Source: a virus. From it: a stretch of DNA of 64,000 nucleotides. The stretch lies in the IMG/VR virus record IMGVR_UViG_3300042505_000752, positions 62,001 to 126,000 of that record; one strand, written 5' to 3'. The position numbers and the translations under genes are program-made. Position 1 is the stretch's first letter. Each line of letters starts with the position of its first letter. This document shows, piece after piece, positions 10,801 through 18,900 of the stretch. Below the pieces are notes generated by a model. It searched no databases. It worked only from the letters and a program-made list of their open reading frames with translations, and had not been told where the DNA came from.

Positions 10801-10948
10801 TCTTGAATCAAACCCAGATGCATTCCTTGAGGTTTTTAACATAACTGGTTCAATACCTAGTCCAATAAATGCCCCAATGTCGCCAATTCGTCGTCCTAGG
10901 GGATTAACTGGTCGTCAGGTTGGTTTGCCATCGGGTGGAGGATTATAA
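4829..10948 (+). CDS. 2039-aa virion-region protein with C-terminal PI3/4-kinase or HipA-like domain
   Basis: Starts at ATG overlapping the previous stop. Order: unknown N-terminus (1-165); Cys module RCPQGSQFGG...TDRFGRGCGGG (about 178-200); a long Arg/Lys-rich, probably disordered region (200-600) with repeats of the type A-LERxAQRxLxG; four copies of a small repeat with a central DGKF-x-VV-x-DFND pattern (about 857-905, 1345-1400, 1447-1500, 1545-1590); and a C-terminal kinase-like domain (about 1715-2000). There I see WFIK (K1744), DNQDRHAGN (D1846, N1851) and VIDNG (D1868), matching the catalytic loop and metal aspartate of PI3/4-kinase-like and HipA-like kinases. Substrate unknown. It could be a virion-packaged effector injected with the DNA; that is inference. 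Confidence 0.8.
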   Translation: MSKIVLIKDAIKDEPYALVSYDSMEVKAFALTDDAEEWSEWANQSCKTIDEIRESLTYSLQTELPRPATEIELDGIKQFTTSERFIQIKSAISESKLEMVGTFSRQSRRFAVKTLKDSELPESPSSLPLTSFSAQSRQAIIEYKALSFRADNKFSATAFEAKGARALWDPALGPSGGWRCPQGSQFGGYITDRFGRGCGGGVLRRVGRALVDAGRGIDKLGEARGARRLGRAADKLNDKPGGGRAQRAVGNAANALERGAQGLVGDYKPGDAVSRRRGVSAPDIAPERKKEIDDRLMAIQAELDDLVDQPPTGDIEKRITELTNENKKLRRERDGAMPKRVSAVKPAPSKRRVVKPEAGRNERVQGKRPVKKPVTQGRRQGVLDRAAQRLVGEYDPSEYKPGDKKRIKDRENRYAKVSDEALINALKMNSPKAIKPGQNRDIEANKRQERLEVLQEMLNRGIDIPEQFKKEVKQYRLKPQRKKRGAKAGSLRSRAANALERAAQRVLAGDKNKKRRDRSRRKRAADAFERGAQRILDGKKKPKKQDNRKKPQPNGGLNLPGGGRGIIEPRDTEGLPKPGMGGMRKPGEGQITPEELQDLIDSNLGITGLSELRKQFKDYDDAQIDNFLSRFVKAREKMNNDNPERLKLDKWIINLEMEKTARELDRLKNGKRERDNQRVRARRAVTAQSAFTPIRRPRPKKMKGDKIAWDDMDAQQKARMRNRAIAELDDLDASWRKRLGLKSNEKLTDKMIRDYIKERENNKPGAYIGVLKANANDWGVLKDYANDLENGDILNNLGPKRRKTLVDDLNNASTPKRVKTPSSPRPKSAPSAKKRDGLNDNEKNRLKELDGPEFDNQVEAFDEAERLAKANNESMVAFEQDGKFRVVKAQDFNDLLDGIDDDSRMQNAIGSVRHFDANGNESKIDVSESARVKQSIKESLGIDAPESLGGSIPDDRSRRNVRNRFPNNGLPDKAFWRDKDWKPRTGGDDAEKHERRFGRYFDSDGNINARGRFVNGQLEQERAEKAKPRFSKTPESVIPESGRRKTSTYSFGKLQVFGEDNNGRVLWKDKDGFVIPDNIVNDEAVRQRYMRYAKEGRDAYLNAEFARNLGKKIDDLLVNNDPEKRRELRNNLQNLIEDRRLLISRENPVAVRGSWAGELVALQNMLNELDSHPNAVDISPMKNEGLDSLPKASIKRRDSSLIKLPEFKKEKEVFVQYYDLRNDRFKAHLENDRLDDANIMIEGLANEIDGHNRMLADPAMPEEDRVKILARRSAALEKVGKFNQDLQLRMDEINKRIGAENAARWGIPRLMTNPEGNATPDSAEARLAILGNNYQIKFAKNIRLEGAKDRAAELAKEKNDGEGIYVTKDIKSGKFFLLTRADFEEAVKNDAFSENYVVDAVVYAAKTPAPPKPPSVARIPDLNDPFDGFKSRFSPMDFDADDKDNPIKAARKYAVEFDSDFVVAQRLNDGKQFVLDARDWNDFVNSPKINSDDFVAVGIFGGYGKDTDGMPKLNDGKKRLIDEMQSRDLGRVFPKGNRVFGSGDKKARERAQKFAKQGADDDGRNRYVIDTGKQYMVVSEKEYQELLAEFNNNEQRLNATLSPEKFIRERKGNNAVGRDALLGPQQMPIDADEYKDAVIAVHDGNGAIDQIPDALFAAVIFDENLEDTIRPGNRVAPQPLINDDGSQATFEDIFSGRMKPGYGAEFENKRFKFKNFKDAGDSYGGIWSVYRVEDKQTGEIWFIKSSTYGANDAMLEDIGMEAAGIFNFAAKNDAKQIRISAPIAVEKNGRQVRWTAMRDIDQWDAPNGEALTWVDAGDGGNIQGRSVSLEDMAAVLVLDYVLDNQDRHAGNFKIATDSNGVQRLGVIDNGLMFGGRAYDMLPLSHDDEVTPMGLNELAEQRKALDLEGYKKGTGHILLRSLPSTFIDRLRQSQFDRDEFNLQVKYSIETMRESIDRILDEQRLKGKGISLSGTELAHLKAMKLVADARLKYLESNPDAFLEVFNITGSIPSPINAPMSPIRRPRGLTGRQVGLPSGGGL

Positions 10949-10949
10949 A

Positions 10950-11291
10950 ATGGAACAAGATATTCAAAGAACAGAAAAATCGTTAAAAGATTTAAAAAAG
11001 GAAATTACATATCCTGCCGTTATTTACCATGAATCAGAAGCGGGAAATATTGCTCCAATTTTAGTACTTGAACGAAAAGGCAGAATTACTCATTATTTTT
11101 GGGATGATGTAAATCGCTATGATTCTGATATGTACAATGTTGTTGGCGATATTGTAAAACTATCTACAAATTCACAGTCAACGGCAAAGCAATTCTTTAT
11201 TGACAATGCCACTCCTGTAGATATTAATAGAGTTATAGATCAGGCTAAGAAAAATAAGATAGTCAAACCAGAACCTAAAGGCAAAAAATAA
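10950..11291 (+). CDS. small capsid-region protein, unknown
   Basis: 113 residues from the ATG one base after the upstream stop; longer in-frame extensions would overlap the large gene without a better ribosome site. N-terminal helix rich in Lys/Glu, a central beta-type segment (YPAVIYHES...VLERKGRITHYFWDD) and a basic tail ending KGKK. No family recognised. It separates the two large kinase-domain genes and may be a partner or chaperone for them (inference from position only). Confidence 0.7.
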   Translation: MEQDIQRTEKSLKDLKKEITYPAVIYHESEAGNIAPILVLERKGRITHYFWDDVNRYDSDMYNVVGDIVKLSTNSQSTAKQFFIDNATPVDINRVIDQAKKNKIVKPEPKGKK

Positions 11292-11293
11292 AA

Positions 11294-14200
11294 ATGACTA
11301 CCGATTGCGAAACTTGTCGTCCTCTTGTAAAGGTCATGAACCCCCAGATGTCTACTGACCGCAGGCGGTTTATGATTGAGAGCAAGGCTGCCGAATATCG
11401 CAAACACATGGGTCAGCCGAGCGGTTTGTTGCAAAAGGGTGCTCGGGCAATATTTGACCCTAAACTTGGTCCGTCTGGTGGATATCGCTGTCCTGAAGGG
11501 AGCCAGTTTGGTGGTTACATTACCGACCGCTTCGGCAGAGGCTGTGGTGGGGGTATTATTCGCCGTGTCGGGCGAGCCTTTGGAAAACTAGGTCGTGGAT
11601 TAGATAACATTGCAGACAGGCGTGACCGTAGTCGTTTGGGTCGTGCCGTCAATCGCCGTAGCAAGCCCAATCGCGTTACTCGCGCCGCTGGTGCTCTAGA
11701 GCGTGGAGCACAAAGACTTGTTGGCGAATACAAGCCTGGTGACTACAAACCAGGTGACGGCGGTCGTCGTAATAGGCGCAACCTACCTGGTGGATCATCC
11801 CTGAGGCGTTCTGCTGTTCCACGCAAACCTAAGCGTGAACGCAAACTGCCCAAAGACGGGGACAAGAAGCCTCGCACCCAAGGGGCAACTCCCAAAAAGC
11901 GCCCCATTGTTGAACGCGCTGCTGAAGGTCTAGAACGCGCTGCTCAGCGTGTTCTAGATGAAGATCGCAAGAAAAGAACACAAGGCGCTAAGCCTGCCAA
12001 ACCCAAGAAGCCTGTTGCTCCTAAGGTTCCTTCGCTGAAGCCAAATCTCTCAGAAGATAAAAAACCAAACATCACTGACATCAATGATATTGACTGGGAT
12101 AATTTAACTCCCGAACAGCGTGACGAAATTCAAGGCATCCGTTGGGATGCTTTTAGTGAACTTGAAGCCGAAATGTCCAAGTACATGGGTGTTCCAGCGG
12201 CTCGTATGGACCCTGATGGGTTTGTAAAACGAAATGAAAAAAATAAAAATGTTGAAAAATATGCAGGGGATGCTCGTAAGTGGAGACAATTACAAAACGA
12301 CTTTGAAGATATGCCAGCAGAAGCAATTAAAGAGATTGACTGGACCGACGAAGAACGCAAGAAAATTCTTGATGTCGTTAATGGGAATGCAAAGCCCAAG
12401 AAGCCCAAGACCCGTGGTGCTGACTTCTGGGAACGACGCAAGAATAACAAGCCGATTAAGCCTGAAGAATTAGATGTTGAAGATGCCCCAGAGATTTTTT
12501 CAAGCAAGCCAGACGGCGTACCCGAAAGTGCTCGTAATGTTAAGGCTTGGGAGCAGGCGTTTAAGGATGAAATAGATAAGTATTTTGCTGAAAAAAATGT
12601 AGATCGCCTTGAAAAATTAAAAAAGACAATAGATTTGATTCTTAACAAAGATGTCATGAATCTATCTTCTGCTATGCGTCGGATGCTTCAGGAAAAAATT
12701 AATGACATAGAGAAAAAGACTGTTGCCCTTCGTGCACGAAAAGCACGAGGTGCACGCACTGCCACACCAAAACCAAAACTTCCTAGTCTTGTAGGTAAGC
12801 CAGTAAAGCGTAATCCAAAAATTAATCGTATTAAAGATAATGTTATTGATGCTTTGCGTATCAACAATATGCGTGACAATGCCATGGGCGACTTTGCACG
12901 CGACGCAATTGGCGATGGCTTAATTGCTTTTCCTGAGAATATTTTTAATGATGACATCAAAAATGTGACAGATGCAGTGAAGTGGCTTGATGATGGAAAA
13001 TCATTATACGAAATTCCACAACATTATTGGGCTGAAGCAATAAATGAACATGTAGACAGTCGTAATCCTGGTCCAAAGCAATATAAAAGAATTGATATCA
13101 ATAATCCAGGTGCTATGAAATCTATTAACATGTATGAAAAATTAAATCAAGATGGCAGTGGTAGTGGGACTGGTGTTGTTTTTGCTCGTGCTCCAGGTAA
13201 TGCACGGGATGGCATGGGCGAAGTTTTAGGTCAGCAAGTCCTCAATGCCCTTGGCATGAATGTTGCTCCAGCGCGGTTTGATGGAATTGTAAGAGAACAA
13301 AATAATGGCAGAGATGTACCAGTTGCTGTAATGCCATTTGCTTGGAACAGGGCTGCTGCTGGAAAAATAGACCGAGGTAAGGCTGGTTATAACTTTGACA
13401 GGTCTGTCTTTGACCAATTTGAAGATAAAGCGTTACCTATGCGGTTAGCAAATTTATTAGGTAATTATTTTATGGGAATTAGCGACAGGCACCACAATAA
13501 TGGGATGGCAGGGGTTATTGATGGTCAGCCTTATATTGTCCCTATTGACCTTGGGTGGAACGGCATAAAAAGAAAATTTTACGAGTATCAAGGCGATGAT
13601 TGGCTTCATGGATTTTCAATGGACCCCGACTTGGTTGGCGTTATTAAGTCTCATTTAGCAAAACTTGAACCCAAAGAGGCTGAAAAACAACGCAATAAAA
13701 TAATTGAAGTTTTTGATGGCATGATCTTACGAGGCGATGCAATACTTGCTCAAGGAAAAGATAAATTTATTGAGGATGCCATAGGAATGATGCATCTTGG
13801 TGCTGATGCAGTGCCAAATATGCAAATGCGTAATGGAGTTGACAGAAAAGAACTTGAATCTATGATGAAAGAAAAAGCATTAGGCATATTTACTGCTATG
13901 GAATCCAATATTGCATCATTGAAAAAAGAAAGAACAGATTTATTTGCTAAATGGGGATTAAAAAATGCTCCCCCATTAGGAGTTCTTGAAGTAGTTAGCA
14001 AACCAAAGCCAAAAAACCCCAAGGCACCTAAGCCAAAAGCGCCCGCCCCTGCAAAGATTACCAATAATGTGGCTTCAAAGGGTAAGAAAATTGGACCGCT
14101 CCCAGCACTTGTTGTAGCAGAACCACAAAAACGATACAACAAGGTTCCTGTACTTGGTAAAGCATCTGGAGACAATCCCCTACCAATTCCAGATGACATT

Positions 14201-15274
14201 GTTAATTCTGAAATTACAAACTTGGATGACGCAGTTAGATGGCTTGATGAGGGTAATCGTATTTCTCAAGTTCCTCAAAAGTTTTGGGCGCAAGCCATAA
14301 ACGGTCATGTTGATGGAAATGCACCCAATAAACAATTTACTCGCCTTGCACAACAAGGTGGAATTATAAAAATGACGCAAATTTTTGGTGCTCTTGATAA
14401 CGATGGTAATTTTGTAAATCAGGGATTCTTATTGCAATACGATGGTGATGACCCCAAAAACGCTGTTGAGGTTTTTGCTCTTAACATTATGCATGGGCTT
14501 GGATTAAATGTTGAGCCTGCACGCTTTGACGGAGTTTTTAGACCTGACGAAGTTCCAGTTGCAGTTATGCCATTTGCTTGGAACAACGCACCAGAAGGTG
14601 ATGTTGTTCTTCCAAAAGATTTACCCCAGTGGGATGTAAATCGTTCTGATATTTATGTTGATGAAGACTATATTCCAAATTTTGAACATCAACAATTTGA
14701 CAATTTGCCAGACAAGGCATACCCGCAAAGAATTGCCGCAATGATAGGTAACTTCATTTTGCAAATTCCAGATAGACATAATCAAAACGGCATGGGGGGA
14801 ATGTTTGGTGGCAAGCCCCATGTTGTTCCAATTGACTTAGGTTGGGCTGGAAAAAATGGATATATTGGAAATATGAACATGTTCTTTTCACAACAATTCA
14901 AAATTGATAGGACTTTTGATGCGGACAACGGAGACATGGAGCCAGATTTCCGTAAAAATATTTCAAATCATTGGTCATCAATAAGTGATGATGCCGAAAG
15001 AGTTAGACAACAAAAAGTTATTGTTGATCTTTATGATGACATGATCGCTCGTGGAAAAGCAATGACTCAAGATAAAGATAAATTCATTAATGACCTGTTA
15101 ATTGGACTTCACGATGCAGGAAATAACGCAATAATTAGAAACAAAGCAGAACAAGAAGCAAGAAATATGCTCAAGATGATGATGAGGTCAATTGCTAATA
15201 TGGAAAGCGAAAGAGATAATTACCTTAAAAGTATTTTTAGTATTGATGAAGCCGTTATAAAAGGTGGTGCATGA
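11294..15274 (+). CDS. 1326-aa virion-region protein with two tandem kinase-like domains
   Basis: Order: short N-terminus; Cys module RCPEGSQFGG...TDRFGRGCGGG (about 62-85); Arg/Lys/Pro-rich linker with LERGAQRLVGEYKPGD-type repeats (120-260); helical middle; two homologous kinase-like domains (about 600-860 and 1000-1290). Domain A: PVAVMPFAWN hinge-like strand, DRHHNNG (D731, N736) and IDLG (D752). Domain B: the same MPFAWN strand, DRHNQNG (D1160, N1165) and IDLG (D1181). The spacing from DRH to IDLG is 21 residues in both, so they arose by duplication. The position of the N-lobe lysine seems to hold R632 in A and Q1048 in B, so activity is uncertain. An Ala/Pro/Lys linker separates them (about 895-930). 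Confidence 0.8.
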   Translation: MTTDCETCRPLVKVMNPQMSTDRRRFMIESKAAEYRKHMGQPSGLLQKGARAIFDPKLGPSGGYRCPEGSQFGGYITDRFGRGCGGGIIRRVGRAFGKLGRGLDNIADRRDRSRLGRAVNRRSKPNRVTRAAGALERGAQRLVGEYKPGDYKPGDGGRRNRRNLPGGSSLRRSAVPRKPKRERKLPKDGDKKPRTQGATPKKRPIVERAAEGLERAAQRVLDEDRKKRTQGAKPAKPKKPVAPKVPSLKPNLSEDKKPNITDINDIDWDNLTPEQRDEIQGIRWDAFSELEAEMSKYMGVPAARMDPDGFVKRNEKNKNVEKYAGDARKWRQLQNDFEDMPAEAIKEIDWTDEERKKILDVVNGNAKPKKPKTRGADFWERRKNNKPIKPEELDVEDAPEIFSSKPDGVPESARNVKAWEQAFKDEIDKYFAEKNVDRLEKLKKTIDLILNKDVMNLSSAMRRMLQEKINDIEKKTVALRARKARGARTATPKPKLPSLVGKPVKRNPKINRIKDNVIDALRINNMRDNAMGDFARDAIGDGLIAFPENIFNDDIKNVTDAVKWLDDGKSLYEIPQHYWAEAINEHVDSRNPGPKQYKRIDINNPGAMKSINMYEKLNQDGSGSGTGVVFARAPGNARDGMGEVLGQQVLNALGMNVAPARFDGIVREQNNGRDVPVAVMPFAWNRAAAGKIDRGKAGYNFDRSVFDQFEDKALPMRLANLLGNYFMGISDRHHNNGMAGVIDGQPYIVPIDLGWNGIKRKFYEYQGDDWLHGFSMDPDLVGVIKSHLAKLEPKEAEKQRNKIIEVFDGMILRGDAILAQGKDKFIEDAIGMMHLGADAVPNMQMRNGVDRKELESMMKEKALGIFTAMESNIASLKKERTDLFAKWGLKNAPPLGVLEVVSKPKPKNPKAPKPKAPAPAKITNNVASKGKKIGPLPALVVAEPQKRYNKVPVLGKASGDNPLPIPDDIVNSEITNLDDAVRWLDEGNRISQVPQKFWAQAINGHVDGNAPNKQFTRLAQQGGIIKMTQIFGALDNDGNFVNQGFLLQYDGDDPKNAVEVFALNIMHGLGLNVEPARFDGVFRPDEVPVAVMPFAWNNAPEGDVVLPKDLPQWDVNRSDIYVDEDYIPNFEHQQFDNLPDKAYPQRIAAMIGNFILQIPDRHNQNGMGGMFGGKPHVVPIDLGWAGKNGYIGNMNMFFSQQFKIDRTFDADNGDMEPDFRKNISNHWSSISDDAERVRQQKVIVDLYDDMIARGKAMTQDKDKFINDLLIGLHDAGNNAIIRNKAEQEARNMLKMMMRSIANMESERDNYLKSIFSIDEAVIKGGA

Positions 15275-15666
15275 TGGCTCAATATTTAATTATTTTTGGA
15301 CCTTTTGGAACACCACAGAATAATTCTAAAAATGCTGTTGCTTTTAAAACTTCTGGTTCAAATATTCAAATTACCTGTTCTAAAAACAAAATGAATTATT
15401 GGAAAAATCGCATTAATGAATCTTTAGTTTTGGCAAGTTCATTTAAAGGTAATGAAGTTCAATTAGACAATTTTGCAAAAAACAGTAGTTATGTATCTTC
15501 TATATTTTTTGATGATTCTAATTATGATGAGTACAAAAAACTTTTTGAATCAGTTAATGGTGTTAAAAGTGTAGTAAAAATTGACAGAGTACCAACTTAT
15601 GACGAACCAGATTTTGACCCTAAAAAAGTTGAAAATTTCTATAAAAAGTTTGAGAAGAAAAAATAA
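15271..15666 (+). CDS. small paralogous capsid-region protein A
   Basis: 131 residues; its ATG overlaps the stop of the kinase-domain gene. It is clearly related to the next protein: both start with the pattern M-A-x-YLI-x-x-G-x-FG, have a xNxMxxWKxRIxxSxVL segment, and a DxYKKxxxSVxGxxxVVxI segment near the end. It has an additional Lys-rich tail. Function unknown; the pair may be small virion proteins or partners of the large proteins. Confidence 0.75.
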   Translation: MMAQYLIIFGPFGTPQNNSKNAVAFKTSGSNIQITCSKNKMNYWKNRINESLVLASSFKGNEVQLDNFAKNSSYVSSIFFDDSNYDEYKKLFESVNGVKSVVKIDRVPTYDEPDFDPKKVENFYKKFEKKK

Positions 15667-15995
15667 TGGCTGAGTATCTTATTTATCATGGCGACTTTGG
15701 TTCCAGTATTGACGACCCCGGTCTTATGTCTATTAAGGCTGATGGGGTTAAGTTAACCATTCGTGCATCTCGCAACATGATGGAAGAGTGGAAGGGTCGT
15801 ATTGAAAATTCTAGAGTTTTGCAGGGTTCGGTAAATGACGGTCAAGTAGACCTTGAAAGATATATTTTTGCTAACAAGTATTCCACATGGACATTCTTTA
15901 CTCAAGAAGAATTTGATGACTATAAAAAAGTGTATAATTCTGTAAAAGGTTCAACTGTAGTTGTGACTATCAAGCCAGAGAAAAAGGGCGACTGA
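15666..15995 (+). CDS. small paralogous capsid-region protein B
   Basis: 109 residues; start overlaps the previous stop (TAATG). Paralogue of the preceding 131-aa protein, sharing the YLIxxGxFG start, the WKxRIENSRVL segment and the DDYKKVYNSVKGSTVVVTI end. About 40% identity by eye. Predicted mixed alpha/beta with no membrane segment or signal peptide. No known family recognised. Confidence 0.75.
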   Translation: MAEYLIYHGDFGSSIDDPGLMSIKADGVKLTIRASRNMMEEWKGRIENSRVLQGSVNDGQVDLERYIFANKYSTWTFFTQEEFDDYKKVYNSVKGSTVVVTIKPEKKGD

Positions 15996-15996
15996 A

Positions 15997-18900
15997 ATGG
16001 CAAAGATGCGCGCGTCATCCAAAGAAGATGCAATGAAGATTGCACGCTATGTTGGATGTTCTGGCGCACACCAAGATAAGAAGGGGAATTGGATACCTTG
16101 TGCCAATCCCGAAGATCTTGTAGAGATTCTAGATAAATCTGCAAGAAACTCTACTGAAAAATTAACTAAAAAGAAGCGTCGTCGGTTTGTTAATGGTCAA
16201 TGGGAAAGACTCGGAGAACGAGGTCCTATCAGTATTGACACAATTGACGGCGGTGGACTTGTGTCTGGTATGGGCAAGTCCTTGACTCAATGGTTTAAAG
16301 AAGAATGGGTTGATATTTCAAGACCCAAAAAAGGTGGCGGTTTTGAGCCGTGCGGACGAGATGATGCAGACAAGGGCAAATACCCCAAGTGCGTTCCAGC
16401 ATCACGAGCCAGCAATATGTCAGAAGAAGAAATTCGCTCTGCTGTTTCACGGAAAAGAAGAGCAGAATCTACACAGAGTAGAGATGACAAAAAGCCTATT
16501 TATGTTCCTACTGATAAAAAGAACGACCCATTCGTTTTGGATGAAAAATCAGCAACACCCACAAATCCAGAACTTTATGCACGGGTTAAGGCTGAAGCAA
16601 AAAAGAAGTTTGATGTTTACCCCTCTGCCTATGCAAACGCTTGGTTAGTAAGGGAATACAAAAAACGAGGTGGTGGATATCGTTCTGAAAAAGCAGACGA
16701 TGGCGATTATGAAGAATCTGTTGAAGATCTTACCGAAATGCAATTATCCGATTTTATTGATTGGGTAGATCAAAAAGAAAAAGCAGAAAAAGTATGCCCT
16801 CCAGCAACTTCTGACATTGGCTTAAATATCAAGAATCGTCAGAATGCCATCAATACTGCTGGTTATGGTCCCCTAAACCCGAAAGAACCCAATGTGGACT
16901 TTTGGGAAAAGAAGGCAAAACGCTGGTCCGTAACGATTGAAGAATCCAAGAAACAAAAGTGCGGAAACTGTGCTGTCTTTATTAAGACTCCTCGGATTCT
17001 TGAATGCATTGAGTCAGGTCTTGGTAATGAGGCTGGAGACACTGCTTGGGATGCAATCAATGCTGGCGACCTTGGATATTGCGAGGCATTTGACTTCAAG
17101 TGTGCTTCTGCCCGTACCTGTGATGCATGGGTCGGTGGAGGTCCAGTAACTGTTGAAAAGGGCAAGCAAGAGGAGAAGGCAGAAACTTCCACGATTATCA
17201 TTGGTCGTGCCAAGCCTCGCATTGGCGATCCTGATGTTTACACCGACCCCAACTCTGCTCGTCTGCGTTCTCGTAAACTTGGTTGCATTGGTATCGCTCG
17301 TAGAGAAACGCCAGATGGAGAAGTTGTCTGGACACCCTGCACAAATATCTCAGATCAACGCAGATACCAAGGCGAAACACCATTAGGTCAGCGAGATGAG
17401 GCTCGGCGTTTTGCTGACAGACTTGCTGAAGTTGGCGGTCCTGATCGTAAGCGCCGACGCATGCGTAAGTATAAGAGCCTTGAATTTGCAACAGACATTA
17501 AGGCATTTCGGACCTTAGGTTCAAGTATGAATAGTCGCGGCATTAGCGGTAATTGTCGCCAATTTACTGGCATTGATGGTGACGGAGATGGATTCGTATG
17601 TAATCCCGCAACTCGCGAGGACGACTTGCCCCTTACGGACACTCGGAAAATTTTTAAGCGTGGCGGTAAAATGCTGTCAAGGGAAGAATTGGTAGAGCAA
17701 GACGAAACAATGCTTAATATGTTTGCCAAAGGTGAACCTTTATCGCGAATTGCTGAAGAAGTAGGTCTTGACAAAAGAGAAGTTGAATTTTTAATTAAAA
17801 ATTTCCGTAAACAACAACCAAAAGTTGCATTTACAATATTCAACAATCGCGATATCAATATTCAAAAAAAACGCGAAGAGCGCAGAAAATTAGCGCTTGA
17901 GAATGTTAGGCGAGAGGCAAATGCCAACCGCAAATTAAATGCAAGAGGCGAAGACCCTACGCCAGAATCTGATGATGATCTTGATTTTACTCTTGACCCA
18001 GATAAGGTTCCGCAATATCTTAAAAAGAATTTTGCTAAATATATGCAACGCTTAAAAGACCCTGAATTTGCTGATGAAATAAAAAAAATTGCTGATGATT
18101 TGCGTGCTGGTCTTGGTTTGGCTGGAACGGCAAAAAAATACAAACGAGACTCAGCATTTATAGAAATTGTTCGTAGAAATGAAAAAATTACAAAAACAAA
18201 AAAACTACAAAGAGAACTCCTAGGCGTTCCTGATTTTAACAATGATACCGATGACCCCGATTTCACTCTTGACCCCGACAAAGTTCCAAAATTTTTACAA
18301 AGGAATTTGCTTAACAATATTAGGATAGCAAGAAGTCCTGAGTTTGCGGAAGAAAGAAAGAAAATTGCTGACGACTTACGCCTTGGTCTTGGAATTGCTT
18401 CCGTAAGATTGAAATACAAACGAGACTCGGCATTTGTAGACATAGTTCGCAGGCTTGAAAAAATTCCAAAATCAAGAGAAAACAAAAAAGTTGATCCTAA
18501 AATTAGACAGGATGTTGTTGACCTTGTAGATAAATTGATTAAAGATGATAATCCATTCATGTCGGTTGCCGAAATCGCAAAAGAATTTAAAATTACTGGA
18601 ATAGATGCGCGTCGGATTATTAATGCTGCAAAATTGGAAAAATATTTTGATTTGCACAATAAATATACAGACGCAAAAAGAAAAAAACTTTTTGCTGAAG
18701 TTGCTGAACTTCATAAACTTGATCTTACATATGATGAAATTGGCAAGCGTTTAGGAATTAGTGAAAACTCAGTAAATCACATTGCGAAAAAAATGAAACT
18801 ACCTAAAAGAAAGTTTGTGACAAAACGGAATGTTCCTCAAGTAATAAGGAGGGGTGGTGATGTAATTCCTCGTTCTTTAGCAATGAAACAAAATAAAGAA

